From NCBI GenBank assembly GCA_003049485.1, contig PYST01000195.1, positions 1 through 64,000 of the forward strand: a stretch of 64,000 bases of DNA, read 5' to 3'. The position numbers and the translations under genes are program-made. The DNA is from Ophioceras dolichostomum (taxonomy: Eukaryota > Ascomycota > Sordariomycetes > Magnaporthales > Ophioceraceae). Below the pieces are notes generated by a model, which made no database searches, was not told where the DNA came from, and was given only the letters and a program-made list of their open reading frames with translations. Position 1 is the stretch's first letter. Every line of letters starts with the position of its first letter. Shown in pieces: positions 12,849 to 23,803 of this stretch.

Positions 12849-15472
12849 CTAGTACCGCGGGTTACCCGGGTACTGGTTCCACCCGCCACCACCACCGTAC
12901 TGGTTCGGGGGCGGCGGTTGCTGGCCGTACGGAGGCTGGGGCGACCCGCCGGCGTAGGGAGGGTTAGCGTAGGTCGGCTGCTGCGGCGGGCCCTGGCCCC
13001 ACTGTGGCGGTTGCTGGTGATGTTGAGGCGGCGGTCCGCCGTAGCCCTGGTCGTAGCCCTGATGAGGGGGCTGGTGGGGATGGTGCTGCTGCGGCGGGTA
13101 TTGCTGCTGCTGCTGCTGTTGGTGTGGAGGAGGCCGACCGTACGACTGCTGCTGAGGCGCGCTGCCGCCTTGGCTGTAGTAGGCTGCGGCCTGACCACCA
13201 CCACCGCTATGGCCTCCTCCTCCTCCTCCTCCTCCTCCTCCGCTGTAGCCGTATCCGGAGCCAGGCCGTCCGCCGCTGGACGACGACTGCTGCTGGAACT
13301 GGGGTCGACTGCTGGAGCCGTCGTCGCGGCCCATGGCGCTCATGTCGCGGGTCTTGACCTGCGCCCAGAGCGAGCCGGATGGCCGGCCGTGCCCGCCGCT
13401 GCAGCTGTGGCCGCCGCCGGCCCCGCCCGAGCCGGGCGCCGCGCGCGAGCCGCTGCCGTTGCTGGACAGGACGTGGTTCTTGCCGGCCTTGACGGCCTCG
13501 GAGGACAGGAGGCGCGAGAGCTCGTTCCGGTGCTTCGACTCGTTGAGCCAGAGCCGGACGGTGTCGAACATCTGCTTCTGAATCTCGATGCGCTCGTCGC
13601 GCAGGGCCGGGTGGTGGAAGGCGCGGAGGACGTCGTTGACTACCTCGTCGACGGGGACGCCGACGTTCTCCCAGGCGTACAGGACGCGACTGATTGTGGA
13701 TGTCTTCCGTTAGTGATGTGTGCGTCTTAGGTAGGTAGGTAAGAAGTAATAGGGGCTGGAGAGGGTGGTAACCTACGGAACAACATATTGCAGAATGGTC
13801 GAGGCGATACGGCCGGCGCAGGGGTTGAGCACGTTGGTGAAATGGTCCTTGGACAGCATCGAGTGGGTCGGGTTGGAGCAGGAAGGGTCCCTCCAGGGCT
13901 CGAACTGCGAGTTCGCGCTGGAAGCGATCACACCAGACGAGCCTTCCTTCAGGATCTTGGACACCTGGTTGATGATGGGCCTCACAAACGGCGCCAGCAG
14001 GCCCAGGATAAAGGCCGTGAGCGTCTCGCCGATCTTCTCGAGCACCTTCTCCAGACCGGGGATCTTGGAGATGGTGGTGCTGATGGACCGCACGATCTTG
14101 TCGCGGAACGCGAGGATCGGGTAGATCTTGCCGGCGGTCTTGACGGGGTCGAAGTCCGGAGACATGCCGGGGACGATGTTGACGTTGCCCGCCCGCGAGC
14201 GCTGGTGGTTGTTCTGCTCCTCCTGCGCCTGCGACGCGGCTTGCAGGCTGCGAGCTTCCGAGGCGAGTCCGCCCCCGACGCCGGGGAGCTGGCCCAGCAG
14301 CGAGATGAAGCCACCGTCGCCACCGCTGCTGCTGCTGCCTCCGCCGGTAATGGAGGACAGGGAAATGCCGAACAGGCCACGATCCGTGTCGCCACCCTCG
14401 GGGCCGCTCCGCTTGCCGCCGCCGGGGATGGCAGAGAAGGCGGCGTCAGCGTGGGGCTTGGTGATGGCCTCGGCGCTCTGCAGAGCCTCGTTCATCTCGT
14501 CCACCTCCGACTGGGTGAAGTGGTCGGTGGCCTCCCCGAGAACGGAGTGCAGGAAGTCGACCGCCCCAAAGGTTCCGGTGACGAGGGGGAAGACCCTGCG
14601 GCCGTTGAGGTGGATCTCCGTGGCATTGCCGCAGTGGGCGTACACCTCGTTGTGGCCCAGCTCGCGGAGGGCCAGCTCGCAGTAGTTGCTGTGGGCGGAG
14701 AAATCCTCCATGCAATGCAGGGCCTGGCCGAGGCAGCGCAGGGCCTCGCACAGGTCGGCCTCCTTGCCGCTGGAGCCGCCGGTGCCGTGAAGGTAGAGCC
14801 TGCCGAAGTGGATGCTGCGGGCGAAGCTGAAGCGCAGGTAGCCTGCACTGGTGGCCCAGCCACCGGACTCATTGGCGATGTAGTTCTTCATACCAGTGCG
14901 CGGGTCGATCTCGGTCTCGCGCGGGTCGACGGGGCCCCTGAGTCGCGGGTCGAACTTGCGCGCGTCCAGGCCGTCGGCGTAGCCAAGGGGGTTGTCGATG
15001 TGCTCCTCAGGGCGGTAGCAGCCTAGGCGCTCGTCCGTGACTTCGAACTCCTCGGTCGCATAGCCGTTCGCCATGAAGGACAGAACCCAGACGAGGATGC
15101 GGATCGTGGCCGCGTTCACACCTTTGAGAGCACCGACATCGACGGCCTGCGAGTAGTCGCGAAGCCAGTTGCCGAAGTACACCCGTCGCACCAGCATAGA
15201 GGTCCATTTCTTGCCACCCAGGAACGACAGGGTGGTGAGAATGTCCTCGATGTCTGTCCCGTATAGGCGTTAGCTAGTGTCTGTGTTCAAACTCTCAATT
15301 TGACGGTCCGCTGGTATGAGGCTTTACCTCCATGACGCCAGTTATGGCCTTCAACTTGCGCAATGGATGGAATGTTTCCTGCGCCGAAGGCCACAGCTTT
15401 GCCGGGCATCATGATGAGCACGAGGCCCAGCACAAGGAGCGCCGAGCCCCATCGTATCTGAAAGGCTGCCAT
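12849..15472 (-). CDS. het-c: HET-C domain protein (Neurospora het-c type)
   Basis: Exons 15472-15328, 15253-13777 and 13689-12849 give 820 residues. Residues 1-29 form a signal peptide (LLVLGLVLIMMPGKAVAFGAGNIPSI). The conserved HET-C core follows: VEGHNWRHGDIEDIL, KKWTSMLVRRVYFGNWLRDYSQAVDVG, HIDNPLGYADG, ETEIDPRTGMKNYIANE and the helical segment around ALHCMEDFSAHSNYCELALRELG. The last ~190 residues are Gly/Pro/Gln/Tyr-rich low-complexity sequence. In Neurospora crassa this secreted or plasma-membrane-associated protein sets vegetative (heterokaryon) incompatibility together with the linked HET-domain gene pin-c; HET-C homologues without a known incompatibility role are widespread in fungi. 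Neighbours here are a PP2C gene (convergent) and SCS7 (divergent); no HET-domain gene is present. This is not the Podospora het-C glycolipid-transfer protein. Confidence 0.9.
12852..13230 (-). repeat. Gly/Gln/Pro low-complexity tail of HET-C
   Basis: The coding DNA is built from imperfect CAG/CAA/GGY/CCN triplet runs. They yield QQQQQQ, GGGGGGGGG and repeated GYG/PPP motifs at the HET-C C-terminus. Triplet-rich coding tails of this kind expand and contract without breaking frame. It is probably disordered. Confidence 0.8.
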
Positions 15473-16922
15473 CTGCGGGAGCGCGATGATAGAAACAGCT
15501 TCTAGGAATTAAGCCGTCGTACTCAAACTCAGTCCCAGGGTAGAAGTTTGCGTTCTCGAATGAACGGGAGGGAGGTTTCTAGAACAACGGTTGGTAAGTG
15601 GTCCGTAGTGGCTGAGTGAGAAGGGGAAGACGAAAAAACTGCCCCTCATTCACGCACAAGATAGCTTCAATGATCACCCAATTAGCGCGTGGAAGTGGCG
15701 AACCCTGTAAGGCAGTAAGGCAGAGTGGGAACAGGGGCTGACGGAGGGGAGAGTATGGTTGGCGTAATATTTTGCGACCAAACGCAAGCCCGTGGTGAAA
15801 AAGGAGGGGTCAATTGTTCAGCTGTGATAGGAGCTGTCACACAGTTGGTATGAACGTAATTACATGCGGTCCCTGTTGACACATGCTTCACTCAGCTCTC
15901 GGGTTGTGAGCACACGCCAGTGGCCAATTCCGTGTTAGTGCTTGCACTTGTGGTTGGCCTTCAGTATCAATGCAACGGAAGGCCTCCGTTTCCATGATAA
16001 CTGCCTGTCAAAACTGCAATTACGCACAGTTGAGAAACTGAACCTCGAAGCGCATGTATCTATGATGGATGCGATGTTTCTTGATCACAAAGCATTTACC
16101 AGAAAGAGGAATTTAGATCTCCAAGCCCTATCTCGGATATATCTATTTGCTATCGTCAGCCCGATAGTTGATGATGGAGCCCCCCGCTTTCTCGCTTGCA
16201 TCGAGGGCCATCTCTCTTGTGCTTGGCTTCTCGGCGGACTGGTGACGGTGTGAGTGCGACAATGATACTGTACGAAGAGGAAATCGCATCTTTGACGCGG
16301 CGGGTGGGGATAAGCTACACGCACACCGTCCGCGTTGTTAGGACACGGTATGTGTCTACTTACTGAATCCATCGCGGTGATTATATGATCTTTACTTGCG
16401 CCCCTGCAGTGCGTGTAGAGTCATCCCTTTGTCGCACCACCTATCGTTTGTTCAGCTCCCTGTTATCGACAAGGTAACGCCACTGTGGACCGTTTTTCTT
16501 GCGGTGAAATTTCATTTCGCGTCACTCTACCGCACCGCCAGCGCAGACGCCGAAGAACCCGCGATCCGATCGAAAAAAAAAAGCCGTTGTCGAATTGCGA
16601 TCCGCTCTTTCCCCCTTTTCACCGTATCGAGTTCTAATACCGTTTTTCACCTCAGTCTCTCCCTCTTCTTTCTCTCCTTTGGACAGTTTCTTTTTCTCTT
16701 TTACTGTTTTATTCCTTCACACATTCATAGGTATTTGTCTTGGGGGAGCCGTTGCAGACCCCTTTTTTAATTCCGAATTCCGGGTCGTCGAGGACATATA
16801 AGAGGACAGAGAGCGACTCGTGCGTCTGTCTCTTCACAGCTCACACCGCTCGACCTCATCGTTTCCCAACCAGAAGACTGCTTTTCTAGAACAAACGACA
16901 TCGTCTCGCTCAACCGCTCAAC
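15473..16922. promoter_or_regulatory. Divergent promoter, HET-C / SCS7
   Basis: A 1.45 kb spacer. The SCS7 side has a strong pyrimidine tract (about 16606-16735) followed by a TATA-like element at 16797-16802, an ordinary fungal core-promoter arrangement. Nothing coding is convincing in between. Confidence 0.6.
16797..16802 (+). promoter_or_regulatory. TATA-like element of SCS7
   Basis: TATAAG, about 121 bp upstream of the SCS7 ATG and preceded by a CT-rich tract. Spacing and sequence fit a fungal core promoter. The assignment is by position only. Confidence 0.5.
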
Positions 16923-18196
16923 ATGCCTGCACGAACTCTTCCTACTTTCACACAGACCGAGGTCGAGGCGCACAAGACCAAGTCTTCCTGCTATGTCACC
17001 GTCGGCCAGAACGTCTATGATGTAACCGACTTCTTGGACGCCCACCCCGGTGGCCCGGAGCTGATTCTCGAACACGCTGGCAAGGACATTGGCGCCATCT
17101 TGAAGGACGAGGACTCCCACACGCATACCGAGACCGCATACGAGGTCCTGGAAGAGTCCCTCGTCGGCTTCCTCGCGACGGGGAAGGCTGTCAACGGCAA
17201 GCCGGTCGCCAACGGCAAGGCTGCGAACGGCAAGACCAACGGCACCGCTTCCGCCCAATCGACGGGCGCGGATGGAGTCTATGAACTCGACGCTAAGGGT
17301 CGGTACATCCACCCGCGCACCGGCATGTCGTGCGTGGAGGACCTCAACAAGGAAACCGACATCGGCGACGACTACAGGACGCACAAGTTCCTGGACCTGA
17401 ACAAGCCCCTCCTGATGCAGGTCTGGTTCGGGGGGTTCAGCAAGGACTTCTACCTCGAGCAGGTGCACAGGCCGAGGCACTACAAGGGTGGCGCGTCGGC
17501 GCCCATATTCGGCAACTTCCTCGAGCCGTTGAGCCTGACGCCCTGGTGGGTCATCCCAATGGTCTGGTTGCCCCCCGTCACATACGGGGTGTACTTGGCC
17601 AGCGAGGGGTTCGAGAGCATGCTCAATCTCTTCGTCGTCTGGAGCGGCGGGGTTGCTCTCTGGACTCTGATAGAATATATCCTCCACCGCTTCTTGTTCC
17701 ACATTGATGAGTATGTAACCCCCTCCCATCTCCCCTCCCTTTTGTCTCGCTTTCTTTTCTCTATTCTGCTTTGCCGACTAACGCATCTCTGCTTCTCTTC
17801 TCCAGTTATCTGCCCGACAATCGCGTCGGCATCACGACGCATTTCCTGCTTCACGGCGTTCACCACTACCTGCCCATGGACAAGTATAGGCTCGTTATGC
17901 CGCCTGCGCTATTCTTCGTCCTGGCGGCACCGTGGTGGCCGCTGGCGCACACAATCTTCTCCCACAGCTGGCACGTTGCCACCGCTGTCTACTGCGGCGG
18001 CATCTTCGGCTACATCTGCTACGACCTGACCCACTACTTCCTGCACCACCGCCAGCTGCCGTCGTGGTACAAGGCCCTGAAGAAGCACCACATGGAGCAT
18101 CACTTCCTCGACTACCAGAACGGCTTCGGCGTCTCCAACCGCTTCTGGGACATCGTCTTCGGCACTCAGATCGTGCCCCTGGTCAAGGAAAACTAG
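16923..18196 (+). CDS. SCS7: Sphingolipid fatty-acid 2-hydroxylase Scs7
   Basis: ER di-iron enzyme that adds the alpha-hydroxyl to very-long-chain fatty acids of ceramide. Exons 16923-17710 and 17806-18196 (95-bp intron, CTAAC-like branch point in gccgactaacgc) give 392 residues. The N-terminal cytochrome b5 domain (about 8-85) has the haem motif HPGG at 41-44 and candidate second haem His at 66/68. A Gly/Ala/Asn/Lys linker (NGK repeats, about 98-125) follows. The hydroxylase domain shows the His-box set HRFLFH (about 254), HFLLHGVHH (275-283), YDLTHYFLHHRQLP and KKHHMEHHFLDYQ, and hydrophobic membrane segments. The fusion of b5 and hydroxylase is the normal Scs7/FA2H layout and the length is typical. 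All iron-ligand histidines appear intact. Confidence 0.96.
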
Positions 18197-18909
18197 CCGA
18201 CCCTGGCGGAGTCTGCTTGAAGGCTTTCCCTTTCCGTGCATCATGTTGGGCACAGCAGGGCGGGGATGTGCCGGTGTGTGGTTCGTTTTCGGATGTTTAC
18301 AGTCATCTAGCATGAGGGCACGACAATAAGGATATGGGCGGGCAGCTAATACTTCAGGACTAGGTGGTCAATGTGGAAGTGTGTCCTGGATGGGCGTCTG
18401 GGGTGGGGGTTTGTTATTTTTCCGAGACGTATCGGCTCCTCTCTTCTCATGATTCTTGCTCATACCTGCTCTACCCCGTGCTTTTAGCTTTTCAAAGAGT
18501 ACCTAGAGGTAAATAATAATCGCAAAGAAAATTCAATTTTGAATGTACCACAGAACACTCGTAGGTATCAGAGCCCAGCCCGAGCCAGCCCGAGCCGATT
18601 GCTCCACTTTTTTCACGGGATGAAAGGTTTGTCAGGCCGTGCCGTGCGTGCCAACTCAGTGGCGCACGTGACAGAGCCACTAAATTTGGCTGTGTCATCA
18701 CCTAAGTATGCCGCCGCCCCGTCTTCTGGCACCCACCCACTCTCGATTTCTCGCTTTTTCATCATCTTGACCCCCACCCACTTCGGACTCCCGTGTTTGC
18801 CGCGTGCCTTGAGAATTCGCATCGTTACCTCACTATCCTTCCGCTACTACCGGCTGGGAGCAGTTTGTAGGCCATTTTGAGTACCAGAGCACCACAGTCT
18901 CGATCAACC
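18197..18909. promoter_or_regulatory. SCS7 3' region and splicing-factor promoter
   Basis: 713 bp between tandem genes. A short 10-bp tandem duplication (CCAGCCCGAG twice) lies at about 18576-18597. No other repeat or coding frame is supported. Confidence 0.5.
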
Positions 18910-20975
18910 ATGTCGGGTCTCGATGTGGAAGCCCTTCTCGACGATGCGGCTGCGAAGGCTGACAGCCCCAAGGACCACGACAAGAAAGCCGCCAACGGCG
19001 ATGACCACATGAATGGTGACCGAGGCGATCGCGATCGGTCGCCTCGCGATTCCTCCCGCGATCGCAAGCGCCGCGACCGTGGCAGCTACACCCCGCGCAG
19101 TGACGCGGATCAAACGCCCAGGAGCGACGACGCTGGAAGCCATAGAAGTAGGCGCAGAAGCCGCAGTCGCGAACGTTCTGGCCGTCGCTCACGCCGTCAC
19201 AGAGGAGGAGATGGGGACTTTTACCGCGGCGGCCGCGGCGGCCGCTCGCGCTCGCGCTCTCCGAACCGCTATTACCGGCCTCGAGACAGCCGACGCGACC
19301 GCGACGACGATCACCACCGCGGTTCGCGTCGCGGCGGCGCCCGGGACGACGACCGCCATCGCCGCGGAGGATCCCGCTCGAGGGACGCGAGCCCTCCCCA
19401 GCTGACCGAGGACGAGCGCGACCGCCGTACCGTCTTCGTCCAGCAACTTGCCGCCCGCCTTCGCACGCGTGAGCTCAAAGAGTTCTTCGAGAAGGCCGGC
19501 CCCGTAGCCGAAGCTCAGATCGTAAAGGACCGCGTTAGCAACCGATCCAAAGGGTGAGTCAGCTCGTTCTAAAGCCACCCTCCATTCCTCTACTCCTCCC
19601 CTATTCTTTCGACAACTTGGCAATCATGATTAGACGAATAAGAAGCTGACTCCTACCTAATCACGTCGAGCAGAGTCGGCTATGTTGAATTCAAGGACGA
19701 CGAGTCCGTTACAGCAGCGCTTCAGCTCACTGGTCAAAAGCTCCTAGGTATCCCTGTTATTGTCCAGCTCACCGAGGCTGAGAAGAATCGCCAGGTCCGG
19801 ACTGCGGAGACCACTGGGGCTGCACCTGGGACCCAACCAAACCCCGTCCCCTTCCACCGCCTCTACGTGGGAAACATCCACTTCAGCATCACCGAGCAGG
19901 ATCTGCAGAACGTCTTCGAGCCCTTCGGCGCTCTCGAGTTTGTCCAGCTGCAGAAAGATGACGCCGGTCGGAGTCGTGGCTACGGGTTTGTCCAGTATGT
20001 ATTGCCCTTTTATTCCTGTCGCACCATGACCTATATATGGCGACCGCGTCAGACGATGCTAACTGCTCTCCCTCATCTCCGTAAAGGTTCAAAGACGCTA
20101 CACAGGCCCGTGAAGCGCTAGAGAAGATGAACGGATTTGACCTGGCGGGTCGCCCGATCCGCGTTGGCCTTGGAAACGATAAGTTTACCCCAGAATCCAC
20201 CGCCAATCTGCTGCAGCGATTCCAGGGCCAGAACGGACACGGGCTTCAAAACCGCCACCTCCAACAGAACTTCCAGGGATCGGCCTTCTCAGGCTCCGGC
20301 GGCCGCGGACAGGCCTCGCCGAACTTCGACCGGGCGAGCGGTCGCGACAGCGACAAGGGAAGTGGCGCAAGTGCCCTCGATGACACCGACGTCGCCGGCG
20401 TCAACTTTAACAACTTCAGCCGCGATGCCCTGATGAGAAAACTGGCAAGAACTGACGAAGCCTCCATCGCCGCCGCGGCGCCCACTCCCCCTGTTGAGCG
20501 ACAGATTCTCAGGCCCAAGACTGAGACCAAACCCCTTCCCGTCAACGTCAACATGGCCAGCCGTTGCGTAGTGCTCCACAACATGTTTAACGCTGCCGAG
20601 TAAGTTTTCTTACCTTCTCTCCTTCCCGCTTTCATCCTCAGATTATACCTCACTTGACTATCCCAGGTTTCTTTCTGCTTCATATCGTTGACCACTCTCA
20701 TCTCAACTTTGAACAGGGAGGAGGGTGAGGACTGGGTCAAGGAGCTCGAAGACGATGTTCGCAATGAAGCCGAGGAGAAGTACGGCCATGTCGTCCACAT
20801 CTCCCTGGACCCCAACTCGGGCGGCGATATCTATCTCAAGTTCGACAAGGTCCAAGGCGGCGAGAACGCCATCAAGGGCCTCAATGGCCGCTATTTCGGA
20901 GGTCGGATGATCAGCGCTGCACCGGTCGTGGACGCAGTCTACAGCAGTTTGTTCTCGCGCACCAAAGCTATCTAG
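18910..20975 (+). CDS. RBM39/Rsd1-type SR-like splicing factor
   Basis: Nuclear RNA-binding protein of the RBM39 (CAPER)/S. pombe Rsd1 family, linked to U2AF and 3' splice-site choice. Exons 18910-19553, 19674-19994, 20087-20599 and 20717-20975 give 578 residues. Residues 1-165 are an Arg/Ser/Asp-rich RS-like region. RRM1 (RTVFVQQLAARLRTRELKEF...VGYVEF) straddles intron 1. RRM2 (RLYVGNIHFSITEQDL...GYGFVQFKD) straddles intron 2. A linker follows with GVNFNNFSRDALMRKLAR. The C-terminal domain starts RCVVLHNMF and contains GRYFGGRMI, whose R-x-F fits a U2AF-homology-motif (UHM) domain that binds ULM peptides. Start: the in-frame codon upstream at 18877 is TTG, so the ATG at 18910 (MSGLDVEALLDDA) is used. 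Confidence 0.92.
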
Positions 20976-23803
20976 GACACTAATTACGGCCTGACCAGAG
21001 CTGCAATAGGGCTACCCATATTGTGGTCAGCTCCATTCCCCATCATCATTCCCCCCCGAATGCCCGACCTTGGCATCTAGCTTATCACCAAATATTTGAT
21101 CCCAGCGCTAACAATTACCTGTGTAGGACTACAACCTTGTTGGCCTTTGCACCGGCTTTCCGTCACCCAGTCCACGTCTTCGCCACATCCGGACTCTCTT
21201 TACCCCCTTTCGCCAACGGCATCATGGTGGACCATCCTCGACTCCCTTCCTTCCCCAACTTCACCGACAAGGCGCCTACTACTTTTCGTCACAGATATCA
21301 CCCTTTTGCCTTTTGCAAAACAACTGCCACCACGCACGACGATCATTAGCACACGACATCGCCATCGCCATCGGGCCCTCACAGAGCTCGCGATATACGC
21401 ACGGGTTTCTTCCTCCCCTCTCTTGGCACCATGTCTCTCCCGATATCGATCACTCCAGCCAGTGTTCTCAGTATTTCCAGCCTGCAGTCCCCGTCGAGAA
21501 CCATTCTCTTTCTGCCTATGGCTTCCCCTTCTTCTTCAGGATCGGGCGAGGCAAGGCGGAAGAGAAATGTTCCTCGACGTACGCTGTGTGGTTGCGACTG
21601 ACCAATGCTGATCTGTGATTTCAGTCTCCGGAGACTTCTAGGCACAGAAGAAGAACAAAAGAAGACATGGATAACAGGCGTTGAAAGTTACCCGCCGCTC
21701 CCTGTTACCTTAGCGAGCACGCACGTTCGTCTCATGTCTGCTTTTCTTTTTTTTAAGGCACAAAAATCGTTCATGGGCCTTCTCGCTCGCCCTCGGCTCT
21801 TTCAGGCGTTCAGCGCTGGTTATTTGTTGTTTATTCATCGACCGTTGATAGAGGCAATTTTTTTCTAGACAAATTCAAACGTCGACATGAACCAACTAGC
21901 CAATCCTATCCTGACCTGCGAGGTGATCTCTGCCTCACCACGAGGTAAGTCTAGCTGCCGTCACCTTGTATGAAGCAGGTACGCTGTTGATACAGTTTTC
22001 ACCATTATCACCACCGATCTATCTTGTCCAACTGTCTTGACTATGGCCGTATTCCCGCCGTGGACGCCGACTCCAATGAGCCCTCCTTCCCTCCGCAGAG
22101 TGTTATTCTCCCTCTTTCTCTCTCACACACACACACACGTTCTCCCCCATCTGTGCCCGTATTCATCACTACCTCTACCTGGCATCGAGCCTAGAGTGTT
22201 GTATTGTACTTAACAAAGCTCATCGTCTGGCTGTAATAGCACTTTACGTATTCACATGGCGTTGCCACCTGCTGGCACCTATATACGCTTTCCCTACCAA
22301 GCATTCCTTGCTCCCTAACGGTTTACTCTCCTCCCCCGTGAATGCCTAGTCTGTCCCCACCCCCCAGTACGGTATACATGGCAGTCGGCTCCAGTGAGCC
22401 TTCTGCCGCTTGCCTCTAGCATCGGCTGCTCTGGCATCGACTGCACTCACTGCTCTATACACTTACAATAACATATTCCGATCCGATGGCCTCGATATCG
22501 GCCGTGGGCTACGTCTGGTCGGATTCCCCTGAATCATATCGGGGTTTGGTGAATGAAGATTCTCAGAGTGGAGAACTCTCATTGTACTGTCGAGGGCGGG
22601 TTGGCGCTTTCCACTCGTGCCTTCCGGATTTTGTTGTCCGCTGGGTGCTTCCCATTTTGCCTCCCCAACTCGACGGGGCGCATCCGATGTTTATTTTTAC
22701 GTCGGTCTTCCCTAACTGGCGCGTTGTCCCACCAGATGTGACAAAACCTTGGTCTCCAAAACAACTTTTGGTCCTTTCTTCTCCCCCGTCGATATCGCTT
22801 CATGCCAAGTATCGGCGTCACTCCGCCGCTTCATCATTACAGCTGTATCGGTTTTCTGCGATCACTATTCTTATTTACCACCAATCCGGCTTCCTATCTG
22901 GTCGGCCGGACATTAATCCCTCTGATTCTCTCGGGAACCTTCGCCTAGCTCCTTTTCGTTTCGGGGGCGCGTACAGAAGAAAGGCGCTTACGACGGAGGT
23001 AAGGTAGCCATCTCCTTCATTCACCACATCGTCCGGCAACCTGACGTCCCAAGTCAGTGTACATTGCCTGGAATCAGATTGGACGACCCAGATTATCCCG
23101 CTAATACCCGCAGGCATTGTGACACCGCGCCGTCTCGTCACCCTGCCGGCCGAGACGGTCGCATCGACCTGGATCTCGGATGTCACTCTGCCGTGCCGAG
23201 ATTCACCAGACCAGACAGCGAGCGCCGCTCGACTTGTTACCTCAATATTCGACGCTTCTCACCTCGTTTACATACCGATCTCACCCTCAGCTGCCTTCCT
23301 CGTTACTAGATTTGATTTGAACACCGCTCACCATCATTCATATCTTATTGTCTCTTTCTGGGTGCCTCAGAAAAACCAGATCCTCTCAGGTTACGTACGT
23401 CCACTTTGCCTGCATATTCTTTCCTCCCAATCCCACGCCCTCGCTCCTTGCCGTTAAGGTCTAGGCCAAACGATCCTGGAAGCCGTAACAGGCGCGATTC
23501 GCGGAGCGGTAGGCTCCCGGCTCAGACTTCAAGACATCCACCCAGCAGCTTGTCGCGGAGACAGAAACTCGATCCCTCTGGCTTGTCCTGGCAAAGTTTC
23601 TGATACGTCGCTGGTCGTCCCATCTAGCTGGACCCTTTTCTTCGTCAACCCGAGCTTTTCCTTCTTTCGTTTTCTTGCATCACTTCTGAATTTCCACACC
23701 CAGCGGCACTGTACAGCCCCTTCGCACTTGGTTCTCGTTTTTCACCTGACCCGCGACAACCCCAAACCGTACCCATCGACGGGTACCGTCGGGAGTCTCC
23801 CTT
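20976..23803. promoter_or_regulatory. 2.8 kb upstream region/leader of the unknown coiled-coil gene
   Basis: A pyrimidine-rich stretch with a short CA repeat (about 22123-22137) and many small open frames. The longest, 22486-23007, has no protein-like composition and I do not call it. Such long CT-rich regions upstream of a fungal regulatory gene often contain a long 5' leader with upstream ORFs; this is inference only. No RNA gene was recognised. Confidence 0.45.

Noticed and set aside
13788..15026. 412-codon plus-strand frame opposite HET-C
   Set aside because: Antisense shadow of a long GC-rich exon; composition (Val/Gly/Ala/Glu) typical of a complementary frame.
22486..23007. 173-codon frame upstream of the unknown coiled-coil gene
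   Set aside because: No conserved motif and no splice support; composition fits random pyrimidine-rich DNA.
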